This document shows, one piece after another, positions 35,307 through 44,582 of a stretch of DNA of 64,000 nucleotides (position 1 is its first letter; each line of letters opens with the position of its first letter). Position numbers and translations under genes: made by a program. Source of the DNA: Basfia succiniciproducens (lineage in GTDB: Bacteria; Pseudomonadota; Gammaproteobacteria; Enterobacterales; Pasteurellaceae). The notes beneath the pieces are model-generated. The model had not been told where the DNA came from, made no database searches, and saw nothing but the letters and a program-made list of their open reading frames with translations. The stretch covers positions 1,841,405 through 1,905,404 of the forward strand of contig NZ_CP015031.1 of NCBI RefSeq assembly GCF_011455875.1. Reading direction: 5' to 3'.

Positions 35307-35924
35307 ATGAAACAATATGGTTTTTATTTTGATTCGGAACGCTGCACCGGTTGTAAAACTTGCGAATTAGCCTGTAAGGATTATAAAGATTTGGGTACGG
35401 AGGTGAATTTCCGCCGTATTTACGAATATGCGGGCGGTAATTGGGTACAAGATAACGAAGGCTGTTTCCGGCAGGATGTGTTTGCTTATTATATGTCTAT
35501 CTCCTGTAATCATTGTGAGGATCCCGCCTGTACCAAGGTTTGTCCGACAGGCGCTATGCATAAAAACGCTGACGGTTTTGTGGTAGTAAATGAAGAAACC
35601 TGTATCGGTTGCCGTTATTGCCACATGGCCTGTCCTTATGACGCACCGCAATATGATGCGCAAAAAGGGCATATGACCAAATGCGACGGCTGTTATTCCC
35701 GGGTCAAAGAAGGACAAAAACCGATTTGCGTAGAGGCCTGTCCGCTGCGGGCGTTGGATTTTGCCCCTATCGAAGAATTACGGGCGAAATACGGCGAACA
35801 GGCTTCCATTGCGCCATTACCGCCGGCAGAGTTCACTAAACCGAATTTGGTGGTAAAACCGAATAAACATGCCCGCCCAAGCGGCGATACAACGGGTTTC
35901 TTAGCAAATCCAAGAGAGGTGTAA
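35307..35924 (+). CDS. dmsB: DMSO reductase iron-sulfur subunit DmsB
   Basis: 205-residue ferredoxin subunit with four [4Fe-4S] cysteine groups: CTGCKTCELAC, CNHCEDPACTKVC, CIGCRYCHMAC and CDGCYSRV...CVEAC. It passes electrons from the DmsC quinol site to DmsA. It has no signal peptide and would be exported with DmsA. Begins nine bases after dmsA. Confidence 0.95.
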   Translation: MKQYGFYFDSERCTGCKTCELACKDYKDLGTEVNFRRIYEYAGGNWVQDNEGCFRQDVFAYYMSISCNHCEDPACTKVCPTGAMHKNADGFVVVNEETCIGCRYCHMACPYDAPQYDAQKGHMTKCDGCYSRVKEGQKPICVEACPLRALDFAPIEELRAKYGEQASIAPLPPAEFTKPNLVVKPNKHARPSGDTTGFLANPREV

Positions 35925-35925
35925 A

Positions 35926-36744
35926 ATGAACGGATTACATGAATGGCCTTTAGTGATTTTTACGGTATTGGCGCAAAGTGCGGTGGGGGCATGGCTGATT
36001 TTTACCGTTATCTTATGCCGTCAAGGTGATGAACCCCGTGCTTATTGGAATAAAGTTCTGTTTGTACCATTGTTGTTGCTCGGCGCAGGTTTTATTGCTT
36101 CCGCTTTACACTTAGGTACTCCGCTGCGAGCATTAAATTCTTTGAATCGCGTGGGTTCCTCCATGCTGAGTAATGAAATTGCCACCGGCGCATTATTCTT
36201 TGGCTTGGCCGGTGTTTACTGGTTGTGGGGCTTATTCGGCAAAATGTCTCGCGGTTTAGGAAAAATCTGGTTAATTTTGACCGCACTTGTGGGGTTGGCG
36301 TTTATGTATATGATGAATCAGGTTTACCATATCGCTACCGTGCCTACCTGGAATACCCCACTCATCTCCTGGCAGTTTTATTTAACCGTTGTGATTGGCG
36401 GCAGTGCCTTGGCTTGTGGGCTATTAGCGAATTTCGGCGATTACCAACCCCGTTATACAGCGGTTCTTTATGTACTTGGTACTTTTTTGGCGGCAATTAT
36501 TGTGATTTACCAAGGTTTCGGATTAAGTCAAATTCATAGCTCGGCACAACAGGCGGTCGCCCTTGTACCGGATTTTGCCGTAAACCAGGTGATTCGTCTT
36601 TGTCTTTTAGCGGCTGCCGGTATGGTACTGCTCAAAAGCAAACAGCCTTTATTGTTAAGCATTGCGGTTATTCTGGCGTTATTTGCGGAAATGATTGGGC
36701 GTGAATTATTTTATTCGTTACATATGACGGTAGGCATGGCATAG
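35926..36744 (+). CDS. dmsC: DMSO reductase membrane anchor DmsC
   Basis: Menaquinol-oxidising anchor, 272 residues (E. coli 287), with about eight hydrophobic helices. Begins MNGLHEWPLVIFTVLAQSAVGAW, the standard DmsC start, one base after the dmsB stop. Two uptake signal cores lie within it (about 35977 and 36282). Confidence 0.93.
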   Translation: MNGLHEWPLVIFTVLAQSAVGAWLIFTVILCRQGDEPRAYWNKVLFVPLLLLGAGFIASALHLGTPLRALNSLNRVGSSMLSNEIATGALFFGLAGVYWLWGLFGKMSRGLGKIWLILTALVGLAFMYMMNQVYHIATVPTWNTPLISWQFYLTVVIGGSALACGLLANFGDYQPRYTAVLYVLGTFLAAIIVIYQGFGLSQIHSSAQQAVALVPDFAVNQVIRLCLLAAAGMVLLKSKQPLLLSIAVILALFAEMIGRELFYSLHMTVGMA

Positions 36745-36825
36745 CAAGTTAAAAACGTGGTAAAAAACACCGCACTTTTATCTTTAAAACAGCAGAAAAG
36801 TGCGATGAATTTTAAGGAAATTTTG

Positions 36826-37431
36826 ATGGATAACGCATTACTTCAATGGATATCAACCGGCGGTCGTTTACTTGGCGCGGTTTTTTATTATGAGCCTAAG
36901 GATAAGCGGGTTCAGCCCGTTTTAGACTTTTTCCGACAGCCGGATTGGACAAAAGATTGGGCAACATTAGCCAATCCCGCGTTAATTAACGCCTTAATAG
37001 AAAAAAGTGCGCAGCAGGATTTATCTCAGGCGTACCAATATTTATTTATCGGCCCGAACGAATTGCCGGCACCGCCTTGGGGATCGGTTTATTTGGATAA
37101 AGAATCGGTGATTTTCGGCGACTCTTTATTGGCATTACGTGATTTTTTAACCGTCCATCAAATTGAATTTATCCAGACCCAAAAAGAACCTGAAGATCAT
37201 CTTGGTTTAATGTTAATGCTCGCCGCTTATTTGGCGGAAAACAAACCCGAATTGTTAGAAGAATTTTTGACCAAGCATCTATTTAGCTGGGTTTATCGTT
37301 GCCTGGATTTGATTTTTGCACAAACCGATTATCCTTTTTATCAGGCAATGGCGTTGCTTGCCCGGCAAACCCTAAAAGGTTGGCAACAACAGCTTGATCT
37401 TCGGGTTGATCAACCGCAACTTTATCGGTGA
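36826..37431 (+). CDS. dmsD: TorD/DmsD-family molybdoenzyme maturation chaperone
   Basis: All-helical cytosolic chaperone that binds the DmsA Tat signal before export. 201 residues from the ATG at 36826, with AAGGAA six to seven bases upstream. The family signature EPEDHLGLMLML is near 121-132, and PPWGSVYLDKE near 85. Upstream in-frame starts (36757, 36805) fall within a degenerate uptake-signal hairpin and are less likely. The stop overlaps the next gene's possible GTG start. Confidence 0.85.
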   Translation: MDNALLQWISTGGRLLGAVFYYEPKDKRVQPVLDFFRQPDWTKDWATLANPALINALIEKSAQQDLSQAYQYLFIGPNELPAPPWGSVYLDKESVIFGDSLLALRDFLTVHQIEFIQTQKEPEDHLGLMLMLAAYLAENKPELLEEFLTKHLFSWVYRCLDLIFAQTDYPFYQAMALLARQTLKGWQQQLDLRVDQPQLYR

Positions 37432-37955
37432 CCGCCATGCAAGGAAAAAATGAGCAATATTATAAGGCTTATTTAACTTACAACCGTATTTCCCGTCGGG
37501 CATTATTGCGGGGCGTTTTTCATCCTGCAAAACAGGCGACACAAATTCGTGAATTCCGTTTAGCACCGCGTCCGCCTTTTGCCGCCGCGGAAGATTTATT
37601 CCTTGCCGCCTGTAACGGTTGCGGTGCTTGTGTGGCGGCCTGCCCTTATAATTTAATTCGGATTTCAGGGCAAAAAGCGATGCTGGAACTTGAATATGCC
37701 GCTTGCGATTTATGCGGGAAATGTGCGGAAAGTTGTTCGACGCACGCCCTGCATCCCGCCTTTAAAAAAGATACGCAACTCCGACCTCACTTTTCGGAAC
37801 ATTGCTTGCTGAAGCAAAATCAATTTTGCGCTGTGTGTCAGGAAATTTGCCCGCAACAAGCCATTTCCGCCGACTTACAACTGAATCATGAGGTCTGTAA
37901 CGGCTGCGGAGAATGCAAGTTGGCTTGCTTTGTTTCCGCCATTCAATTAATCTAG
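37428..37955 (+). CDS. NapF-like ferredoxin-type protein
   Basis: Cytosolic polyferredoxin of 175 residues from GTG 37428 (four-base overlap with dmsD); ATG 37437 is an alternative that shortens it by three. After a basic SRRALLRG segment come cysteine groups CNGCGACVAAC, CDLCGKCAESC and a final set CAVCQEIC plus CNGCGECKLAC, i.e. NapF/YdhX-type [4Fe-4S] binding. NapF normally assists the nitrate reductase NapA in the cytosol; placed at the end of a dms operon it may do the same for DmsA. That role is inferred. Confidence 0.8.
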   Translation: MTAMQGKNEQYYKAYLTYNRISRRALLRGVFHPAKQATQIREFRLAPRPPFAAAEDLFLAACNGCGACVAACPYNLIRISGQKAMLELEYAACDLCGKCAESCSTHALHPAFKKDTQLRPHFSEHCLLKQNQFCAVCQEICPQQAISADLQLNHEVCNGCGECKLACFVSAIQLI

Positions 37956-38075
37956 CGCCACTGACAGAATTCCGGCGGAGTCTTTTTGTCATATATAGGG
38001 CACAGAGAAAATCCTAAAATTTTCACCGCACTTTTATTTAATATTTTCAGAATTTAACGTTTTTTAGAGGAAAAC

Positions 38076-38987
38076 ATGGCTGCAGAAGAACAAGCGAAAG
38101 AAGTCGCACAGCAGGTTGACGTTGTGGCGGAAACAAGCAAAGTTATTGATAAAGTAAGCAATATGGATTTGAATGCCGTATTGCATGATTGGGTTATTCC
38201 TTACGGTACAAAAATTTTATTAGCCATTGTTATTTTCGTTATCGGTAAAATGCTTGCGCGCGGTATCAGTAAGTTATTAGGCAAAGCGGCACTGGCTTCC
38301 ACCAAAGATGAAATGTTGCAAAGTTTTGTTACCTCAATCAGTTATTTCTTATTCCTATTGATCGTGGTGATTGCTTCCCTTTCTCAATTAGGCATTAATA
38401 CTAGCTCTTTGGTTGCGTTAATAGGTGCGGCCGGTTTAGCCATCGGTTTGTCATTACAAAATTCATTGCAAAATTTCGCCTCCGGCGTGATGTTATTAAT
38501 TTTCAAACCGTTCCGCAAAGGCGATTTAATTGAAACCGGCGGTATGACCGGCGTAGTGGAAGAAATGGGCTTATTGGTATTGGAACTTCGCACCGGCGAC
38601 AATAAAACCGTGTTGATTCCGAACGGTAAAGTTTTCTCCGACAGTATTGTAAATTATTCCGATAATAAGACCCGCCGCATTGATTTTACTTTTGATGTGT
38701 CTTATGAATCGAATTTAAAAGAAGCGAAAGACGTTTTGGCGCGCATTCTTGCGGATAATGAGTTAGTGTTGAAACATCCGGCGCCGATTGTCGCGGTTGG
38801 TGCATTGGCGGCAAACAGCGTGCAATTGGTGGTTCGTCCCTGGGTGAAGACGGCGGATTACTGGACGGCTTATTGGGGAATTACCGAAAGCGTGAAACTT
38901 GAGTTTGATAAAGCGGGAATTGTCATTCCATATAATCAAATGGATATTCATATCAGCGGCAATACCGCGTCTGAATTGAATAAATAG
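38076..38987 (+). CDS. mscS: Small-conductance mechanosensitive channel MscS
   Basis: Heptameric osmotic safety valve in the inner membrane. 303 residues against 286 in E. coli: a charged N-terminal extension of about 20 residues (glutamate/valine-rich), three membrane helices, the glycine/alanine-rich pore helix (LIGAAGLAIGLSLQNSLQNF) and the beta domain (KPFRKGDLIE...). Strong AGAGGAA ribosome site. Monocistronic, followed by three hairpins. Confidence 0.92.
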   Translation: MAAEEQAKEVAQQVDVVAETSKVIDKVSNMDLNAVLHDWVIPYGTKILLAIVIFVIGKMLARGISKLLGKAALASTKDEMLQSFVTSISYFLFLLIVVIASLSQLGINTSSLVALIGAAGLAIGLSLQNSLQNFASGVMLLIFKPFRKGDLIETGGMTGVVEEMGLLVLELRTGDNKTVLIPNGKVFSDSIVNYSDNKTRRIDFTFDVSYESNLKEAKDVLARILADNELVLKHPAPIVAVGALAANSVQLVVRPWVKTADYWTAYWGITESVKLEFDKAGIVIPYNQMDIHISGNTASELNK

Positions 38988-38993
38988 TATAAA

Positions 38994-39130
38994 AAAGCTG
39001 AATATCAATGATATTCAGCTTTCAGGTTATTGACAAAGTCTTTCCTAGGGCGGAATTTATTTCCGCCCTTTATAATAACAGTGATAATTCAATATGTTAT
39101 GGACAGACACAAAGTCTGTCCATACAAATT
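38994..39130. terminator. Three tandem hairpins between mscS and trpS
   Basis: Stem 1: AAAGCTGAATAT / ATATTCAGCTTT (38994-39022), just after the mscS stop. Stem 2: AGGGCGGAA / TTCCGCCCT (39047-39069). Stem 3: TATGGACAGAC / GTCTGTCCATA (39098-39124), followed by CAAATTTTT. The genes converge here. Stem 1 probably ends mscS and the others may serve trpS or act as extra barriers. The rest of the 195-bp gap is empty. Confidence 0.65.
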
Positions 39131-39182
39131 TTTAATAAATCTTCAGGTTTGTCAGCAGTCTGCTTTTTAACTTTAACTGTGT

Positions 39183-40190
39183 TTATTTCGCCGCCACAAA
39201 ACCTACCGCATTATAAACTTTCTCTAAGGTTTCTTTGGCGCGTGCGCGGGCTTTTTTTGCCCCTTCGGCGGCAATTTTATTCAGTAATTCTTCATTATTG
39301 CGGTAATGGGCAAAGCGATCTTGTAATTGCGTTAACATGGCAACGACCTCATCGGCAACCGTCGTTTTTAAATGACCGTACATTTTTCCTTCGAATTCTT
39401 TTTCTAACTGCGGAATAGGTTTATCCGTAATGACCGATAAAATTTCAAGCAGGTTAGACACGCCGGCTTTATTTTGCACGTCATATTTAACCAAAGGCGG
39501 TTCATCGCCGTCTGTCATCGCGCGTTTAATTTTTTTAGCTACGGATTTCGGATCTTCCAATAAGGTAATAACGTTGTTGCGGTTATCATCGGATTTCGAC
39601 ATTTTTTTAGTCGGTTCCTGCAGCGCCATTACTTTTGCGCCGGCTTTCGGAATAAAAGCCTGAGGCACGGTAAATTGGTTTTCGCCATAAATAGCATTGA
39701 ATCGTTGCGCGATATCGCGGGTAATTTCCAAATGCTGACGTTGGTCTTCGCCGACCGGTACTTGAGCCGCTTGGTATAACAGAATATCCGCCGCCATTAA
39801 TACCGGGTAAGTAAATAAACCGACGTTAATGTTTTCCGCATAACGTGCGGATTTATCTTTAAACTGAGTCATGCGGTTCATTTCGCCGAAATAAGTATAA
39901 CAGTTTAGAACCCAGGCTAGTTGAGTATGTTCCGGTACATGAGATTGAATAAAAATGGTGCTTTTTTCCGGGTCAATACCGCAAGCCAGATAAAGCGCCA
40001 GCACATCCAGCGTTGCTTTACGCAATTGTTCCGGATCCTGACGGACGGTGATTGCATGGAGATCCACAATGCAGAATAGGCATTCGTAATCATCTTGCAT
40101 TTTGACCCATTGACGTAACGCGCCGAGATAGTTACCGATGGTTAATTCACCCGATGGCTGCACGCCGCTTAATACAACTGGTTTAGTCAT
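39183..40190 (-). CDS. trpS: Tryptophanyl-tRNA synthetase
   Basis: Class I aminoacyl-tRNA synthetase charging tRNA-Trp. 335 residues. The HIGH-type motif appears as TIGN near 17-20 ([16 protein letters not shown]) and the KMSKS motif near 195. Last gene of rpe-gph-trpS on the minus strand, the same order as in E. coli. Confidence 0.97.
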   Translation of the reverse strand: MTKPVVLSGVQPSGELTIGNYLGALRQWVKMQDDYECLFCIVDLHAITVRQDPEQLRKATLDVLALYLACGIDPEKSTIFIQSHVPEHTQLAWVLNCYTYFGEMNRMTQFKDKSARYAENINVGLFTYPVLMAADILLYQAAQVPVGEDQRQHLEITRDIAQRFNAIYGENQFTVPQAFIPKAGAKVMALQEPTKKMSKSDDNRNNVITLLEDPKSVAKKIKRAMTDGDEPPLVKYDVQNKAGVSNLLEILSVITDKPIPQLEKEFEGKMYGHLKTTVADEVVAMLTQLQDRFAHYRNNEELLNKIAAEGAKKARARAKETLEKVYNAVGFVAAK

Positions 40191-40239
40191 GTTTTGTTCC
40201 TTATAAAACTTTAAAATTTTTTACCGCACTTTTGGCGAA

Positions 40240-40914
40240 TTAGACAATTTTTAATAAATCGGCGAAGTCTTCAAATACCCAGTCCGGGTGGCTGTCTGCA
40301 ATCGGCATATTATAGTTATAACCGTAAGTTAAACCGACAGCCGTACAACCCGCACTGTGGGCCGCTAAAATATCGTTTCTTGAATCGCCGACAAAAAGAA
40401 TTTGATGAGGATATAAACCGAATTTGCCGCATAAATAATATAGCGGCGCCGGATGAGGTTTAATTGCGGGTAGAGACTGACCGCCTAAGGTTTCGCTAAA
40501 AAGATGATCAATTGCAAAAGCTTTTAAAACAGGTTGCACATGACGGGTGGGTTTATTGGTTACCACCGCCAGAATAAAGCCCTGTTCTTTTAAGGTTTCT
40601 AAAGTCTCTTTAACATTTGGATAAAGACGGCTTACATTGCATAAATTTTCGGCGTAATAGAAACTAAAACGCTCTTTAAGTTGCGCCGTTTGTTCGTCGG
40701 TCAGGCTTTTGCCGGATTGCTCTTTTGCCCAATCAAGCGCCCGGCCGATTAAAATATCCGCACCGTTACCAATCCAGGTTAATACTAATTCTTCCGGTGC
40801 TTGCGGCAATTCAAATTCGGCTAAGGCGGAGTTCACCGATAATGCCAAATCCGGCAAACTGTTAACTAATGTGCCGTCTAAATCGAAACCAATTAATTTA
40901 AATTGTGAATTCAT
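40240..40914 (-). CDS. gph: Phosphoglycolate phosphatase
   Basis: HAD-family enzyme removing 2-phosphoglycolate formed during DNA repair. 224 residues; motif I GFDLDGTLVNS gives Asp9 and Asp11, TNKP near 120 is motif II, and VGDSRNDILAA near 175 is motif IV. Eleven bases separate it from rpe. Confidence 0.93.
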   Translation of the reverse strand: MNSQFKLIGFDLDGTLVNSLPDLALSVNSALAEFELPQAPEELVLTWIGNGADILIGRALDWAKEQSGKSLTDEQTAQLKERFSFYYAENLCNVSRLYPNVKETLETLKEQGFILAVVTNKPTRHVQPVLKAFAIDHLFSETLGGQSLPAIKPHPAPLYYLCGKFGLYPHQILFVGDSRNDILAAHSAGCTAVGLTYGYNYNMPIADSHPDWVFEDFADLLKIV

Positions 40915-40925
40915 TATTTTTCCTA

Positions 40926-41600
40926 TTATTTTTGTACTTTTGTCAGTTCTTGGCGCATTTCATTAATCACTTTTCGGTAATCGGGCTGATCAAAAATTGC
41001 CGAGCCGGCAACAAACATATCCGCACCGGCGGCGGCAATTTCCGCAATATTATTGATCTTAACTCCACCGTCTACTTCAAGGCGAATATCGAAACCGCTT
41101 TCATCAATACGACGACGCGCTTCCTGGAGCTTTTGCATGGTTGCCGGGATAAAGGATTGACCGCCGAAGCCCGGATTTACCGACATCAATAAGATAACGT
41201 CGATTTTATCCATCACATAATCCAAATAGCTTAATGAGGTAGCGGGATTAAATACTAAACCGGCTTTACAACCGCTATTGCGGATTAGCTGCAAGCTGCG
41301 GTCTATATGCTCGCTCGCTTCCGGGTGAAAAGTAATATAATCGGCGCCCGCTTTAGCAAAATCCGGGATAAGTCTGTCCACCGGTTTCACCATTAAATGT
41401 ACGTCAATCGGCGCAGTTATACCGTAATCCCGCAATGCTTTGCATACCGCCGGACCAAAGGTGAGATTCGGCACATAATGATTATCCATTACATCAAAAT
41501 GAATTACATCCGCGCCTGCTTTGAGCACATTTTCCACGTCTTCGCCAAGGCGTGCTAAATCGGCAGAAAGGATAGAAGGAGCAATTAAATAAGATTTCAT
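40926..41600 (-). CDS. rpe: Ribulose-phosphate 3-epimerase
   Basis: Pentose-phosphate enzyme interconverting ribulose-5-P and xylulose-5-P; metal-dependent TIM barrel. 224 residues. Metal/catalytic motifs [17 protein letters not shown] (near 35), [11 protein letters not shown] (near 143) and LEVDGG (near 174) are intact. First gene of the rpe-gph-trpS unit and divergent from rhaB. Confidence 0.97.
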   Translation of the reverse strand: MKSYLIAPSILSADLARLGEDVENVLKAGADVIHFDVMDNHYVPNLTFGPAVCKALRDYGITAPIDVHLMVKPVDRLIPDFAKAGADYITFHPEASEHIDRSLQLIRNSGCKAGLVFNPATSLSYLDYVMDKIDVILLMSVNPGFGGQSFIPATMQKLQEARRRIDESGFDIRLEVDGGVKINNIAEIAAAGADMFVAGSAIFDQPDYRKVINEMRQELTKVQK

Positions 41601-41719
41601 GTATTCACCTTTCTTTTAAGTTTGTAAGTGTTGCTTAGGGCTGATTTATTGGAAAAAATTTGTAAGCCTTAGTGTACTACGTAATAACCGTATCAAGGAA
41701 CAATTTCTTTTTTCTATTT

Positions 41720-41735
41720 TGTGATTTAGCTCACA
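41720..41735 (+). promoter_or_regulatory. Perfect CRP site upstream of rhaB
   Basis: TGTGATTTAGCTCACA matches TGTGA-N6-TCACA exactly. With TACACT at 41808-41813 as -10 the implied start is near 41820, putting the CRP centre at -92.5, the position known for the E. coli rhaBAD promoter. Confidence 0.82.
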
Positions 41736-41738
41736 TTC

Positions 41739-41813
41739 ACTTTTGTTGTACTGCCAAGTTTTCAGAAAAGTGGCAATTAGGTTAATGTTTAACCTGTTTT
41801 GAGTCTTTACACT
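41739..41813 (+). promoter_or_regulatory. Candidate RhaS operator and -10 element of rhaBAD
   Basis: Counting from the start implied at 41820, positions -81 to -32 (the RhaS footprint in E. coli) are 41739-41788. This stretch holds an inverted repeat TGCCA-N14-TGGCA (41752-41756, 41771-41775) centred within it. The two 17-base half-sites agree at 9 of 17 positions when one is reverse-complemented. A second palindrome AGGTTAA-TGT-TTAACCT lies at 41779-41795. The -10 is TACACT at 41808-41813. Confidence 0.45.
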
Positions 41814-41845
41814 GTTGTTAATTTTAAATAACAGGGTAAAAAAAT

Positions 41846-43294
41846 ATGACCATTCTAAATATTGCAGCGGTAGATTTAGGCGCATCAAGTGGTCGAGTGA
41901 TGTTGGCATCCTATTCTACGGAAAACCATAAAATTTCACTGGAAGAAATCCATCGTTTTAAAAATCAATTTGTCTCGCAAAACGGACATGACTGTTGGGA
42001 TTTGGCCTATCTGGAAAATGAAATTGTCAACGGATTGCGCAAAATTTCGAATAGCGGCAGAACGCTTCACAGTATCGGAATTGATACCTGGGGAGTGGAT
42101 TATGTTTTGCTTGATCAAAACGGTGAGGTTGTCGGCCCTACCTATGCCTATCGTGATCACCGTACCGACGGGGTGATGCAAAAGGTTCAGGCGGAATTAG
42201 GTAAAGAAGTCATTTACCGTAAAACCGGGATTCAGTTTTTAACCTTCAATACGCTTTATCAGCTTAAAGCCATGACGGACGAAAATCCCGCTTGGCTTTC
42301 GCAGGTGAAAGATTTTGTGATGATTCCCGACTATCTGAATTATCGCTTGACCGGCGTGATTAACCGCGAATATACCAATGCCACCACCACCCAGTTAGTT
42401 AATGTGAATATTGACAGTTGGGATACCGCACTTTTGGATTATCTCGGCTTGCCGGCAAGCTGGTTTGGTCGCATTCGTCATCCCGGCCATCAAGTGGGAT
42501 TATGGGAAAACCGGGTTCCCGTTATGTCCGTAGCAAGTCACGACACCGCAAGTGCGGTCATTTCTGCGCCGCTTTCCGATGAAAACGCCGCATATCTTTG
42601 TTCCGGTACCTGGTCGTTAATGGGGTTAGACACCACCACGCCATGTACCGATGAGCACGCAATGAATGCCAATATTACCAACGAAGGCGGTATTGACGGG
42701 CATTATCGGGTGTTAAAAAACATTATGGGATTATGGTTGTTTAACCGCCTTTGCACGGAACGCGATGTAACCGATATTCCGGCGCTGGTAAAACAAGCTG
42801 AGGCAGAACTTCCGTTTCAAAGTCTGATTAATCCTAATGCCGAATGTTTCTTAAATCCGTCGTCTATGGTTGAGGCAATTCAGCAATATTGTCGCGAACA
42901 CAATCAAGTGATACCGAAAACCACAGCTCAACTTGCTCGTTGCATTTTTGACAGCCTCGCCATGCTATACCGCAAAGTGGCGTTAGAACTTGCCGGATTA
43001 CAAGGCAAACCAATCAGTGCATTACATATTGTAGGTGGTGGCAGCCAGAATGCATTTTTAAACCAGCTATGCGCCGATCTTTGCGGTATTGATGTGTTTG
43101 CGGGACCGGTGGAGGCGTCGGTGCTGGGAAATGTGGGTTGCCAGCTAATGGCGTTAGATCAAATCCATAATGCCGCAGAGTTTCGTCAGTTAGTGGTGAA
43201 AAATTTTCCGTTAAAACAGTTCAAAAAACGACCGCACTTTATGCCGGCTTCAGACTTTGAAGAAAAATGGCGTGAGTTTTGCGCGTTAAATTAA
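41846..43294 (+). CDS. rhaB: L-rhamnulokinase
   Basis: Phosphorylates L-rhamnulose to rhamnulose-1-phosphate with ATP; FGGY-family carbohydrate kinase. 482 residues (E. coli 489). N-terminal phosphate-binding motif AAVDLGASSGRVMLA at 7-21, GIDTWGVDYVLL near 79, the SHDTASAV region near 231 and the C-terminal IVGGGSQN near 394. First gene of a six-gene rhamnose unit, with rhaA 25 bases downstream. Confidence 0.96.
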   Translation: MTILNIAAVDLGASSGRVMLASYSTENHKISLEEIHRFKNQFVSQNGHDCWDLAYLENEIVNGLRKISNSGRTLHSIGIDTWGVDYVLLDQNGEVVGPTYAYRDHRTDGVMQKVQAELGKEVIYRKTGIQFLTFNTLYQLKAMTDENPAWLSQVKDFVMIPDYLNYRLTGVINREYTNATTTQLVNVNIDSWDTALLDYLGLPASWFGRIRHPGHQVGLWENRVPVMSVASHDTASAVISAPLSDENAAYLCSGTWSLMGLDTTTPCTDEHAMNANITNEGGIDGHYRVLKNIMGLWLFNRLCTERDVTDIPALVKQAEAELPFQSLINPNAECFLNPSSMVEAIQQYCREHNQVIPKTTAQLARCIFDSLAMLYRKVALELAGLQGKPISALHIVGGGSQNAFLNQLCADLCGIDVFAGPVEASVLGNVGCQLMALDQIHNAAEFRQLVVKNFPLKQFKKRPHFMPASDFEEKWREFCALN

Positions 43295-43319
43295 TTGAAA
43301 TCAATAAGAGGATTTTATT

Positions 43320-44573
43320 ATGAGTACAGTACAACAAGCTTATGAATTAGCTAAAAAACAATTTGCCGATATTGGGGTGGATACCGAGCAAGCATTGGCG
43401 CTACTTGATCAATTGCCTATTTCCATGCACTGCTGGCAAGGGGACGACGTGTCGGGTTTCGAGCAAGGTGCGGGAGCATTAAGCGGCGGTATTCAGACCA
43501 CTGGGAACTATCCGGGCAAGGCCCGTACGCCGCAAGAATTGCGGGCGGATTTGGATAAAGCCGTTTCTTTAATTCCCGGTAAAAAACGGTTGAATTTACA
43601 CGCTTCTTATTTGGAAGCGGATCATCGGGTGGATCGCAACGAAGTAAAACCCGAGCATTTTGCTAACTGGGTGGCATGGGCGAAAGCTAATAATATGGGA
43701 TTGGATTTCAACCCTACCTATTTCAGCCATCCTTTAAGTGCGGAGGCGACATTAAGCCATCAAAATAAAGAAATCCGCGACTTCTGGATCGAACACGGGA
43801 AAGCCTGTCGCAAAATTTCCGAATATTTCGGTAAAGAACTCGGTACGGCTTCCGTCATGAATATCTGGATTCCGGACGGTAGCAAAGATTTGGTGGTGGA
43901 TAAATTTGCACCCCGTCAACGCTTGGTTGAAGCTTTAGATGAAATCATTGCAGAGAAAATCGATGCGAAATATCACTTGGATGCGGTGGAAAGCAAACTA
44001 TTCGGTATCGGGGTGGAATCTTATACCGTCGGATCCAATGAATTTTATGCAGCTTATGCGGTGTCGCGCGGCACGGCGCTTTGCCTGGATGCAGGGCATT
44101 TTCACCCGACAGAGGTGATTTCCGACAAAATTTCCGCGGTTATGCCTTTTGTGCAACATTTGCTTTTACACGTCAGCCGCCCGGTACGTTGGGACAGTGA
44201 CCACGTGGTGCTGCTTGACGACGAAACACAAGCCATTGCCGGAGAAATTATCCGTAATCAATTATTTGACCGCGTGCATATCGGTTTAGATTTCTTCGAT
44301 GCCTCAATTAACCGTATCGCTGCCTGGGTAATCGGAATGCGCAATATGCAAAAAGCTTTATTAAGAGCATTACTGGAACCTACCGACGAATTACGTGCGC
44401 TGGAAAACGCTCGTGATTTCGGCAGCCGTTTAGCTTTACTGGAAGAACAAAAATCCCTTCCGTGGCAGGCTGTGTGGGATATGTATTGCGAACGTCACAA
44501 CGTGCCGGTCGGTCGTCGTTGGTTAGACGAAGTCCGCGCTTATGAAAAAACCGTATTAAGTCAACGTGTGTAA
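43320..44573 (+). CDS. rhaA: L-rhamnose isomerase
   Basis: Converts L-rhamnose to L-rhamnulose; metal-dependent TIM-barrel isomerase. 417 residues (E. coli 419). Recognisable by QISMHCW-like [16 protein letters not shown] near 33-49, MNIWIPDG near 180, and the metal-binding [14 protein letters not shown] and [16 protein letters not shown] segments. Complete. Confidence 0.96.
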   Translation: MSTVQQAYELAKKQFADIGVDTEQALALLDQLPISMHCWQGDDVSGFEQGAGALSGGIQTTGNYPGKARTPQELRADLDKAVSLIPGKKRLNLHASYLEADHRVDRNEVKPEHFANWVAWAKANNMGLDFNPTYFSHPLSAEATLSHQNKEIRDFWIEHGKACRKISEYFGKELGTASVMNIWIPDGSKDLVVDKFAPRQRLVEALDEIIAEKIDAKYHLDAVESKLFGIGVESYTVGSNEFYAAYAVSRGTALCLDAGHFHPTEVISDKISAVMPFVQHLLLHVSRPVRWDSDHVVLLDDETQAIAGEIIRNQLFDRVHIGLDFFDASINRIAAWVIGMRNMQKALLRALLEPTDELRALENARDFGSRLALLEEQKSLPWQAVWDMYCERHNVPVGRRWLDEVRAYEKTVLSQRV

Positions 44574-44582
44574 GGAGTAAGC

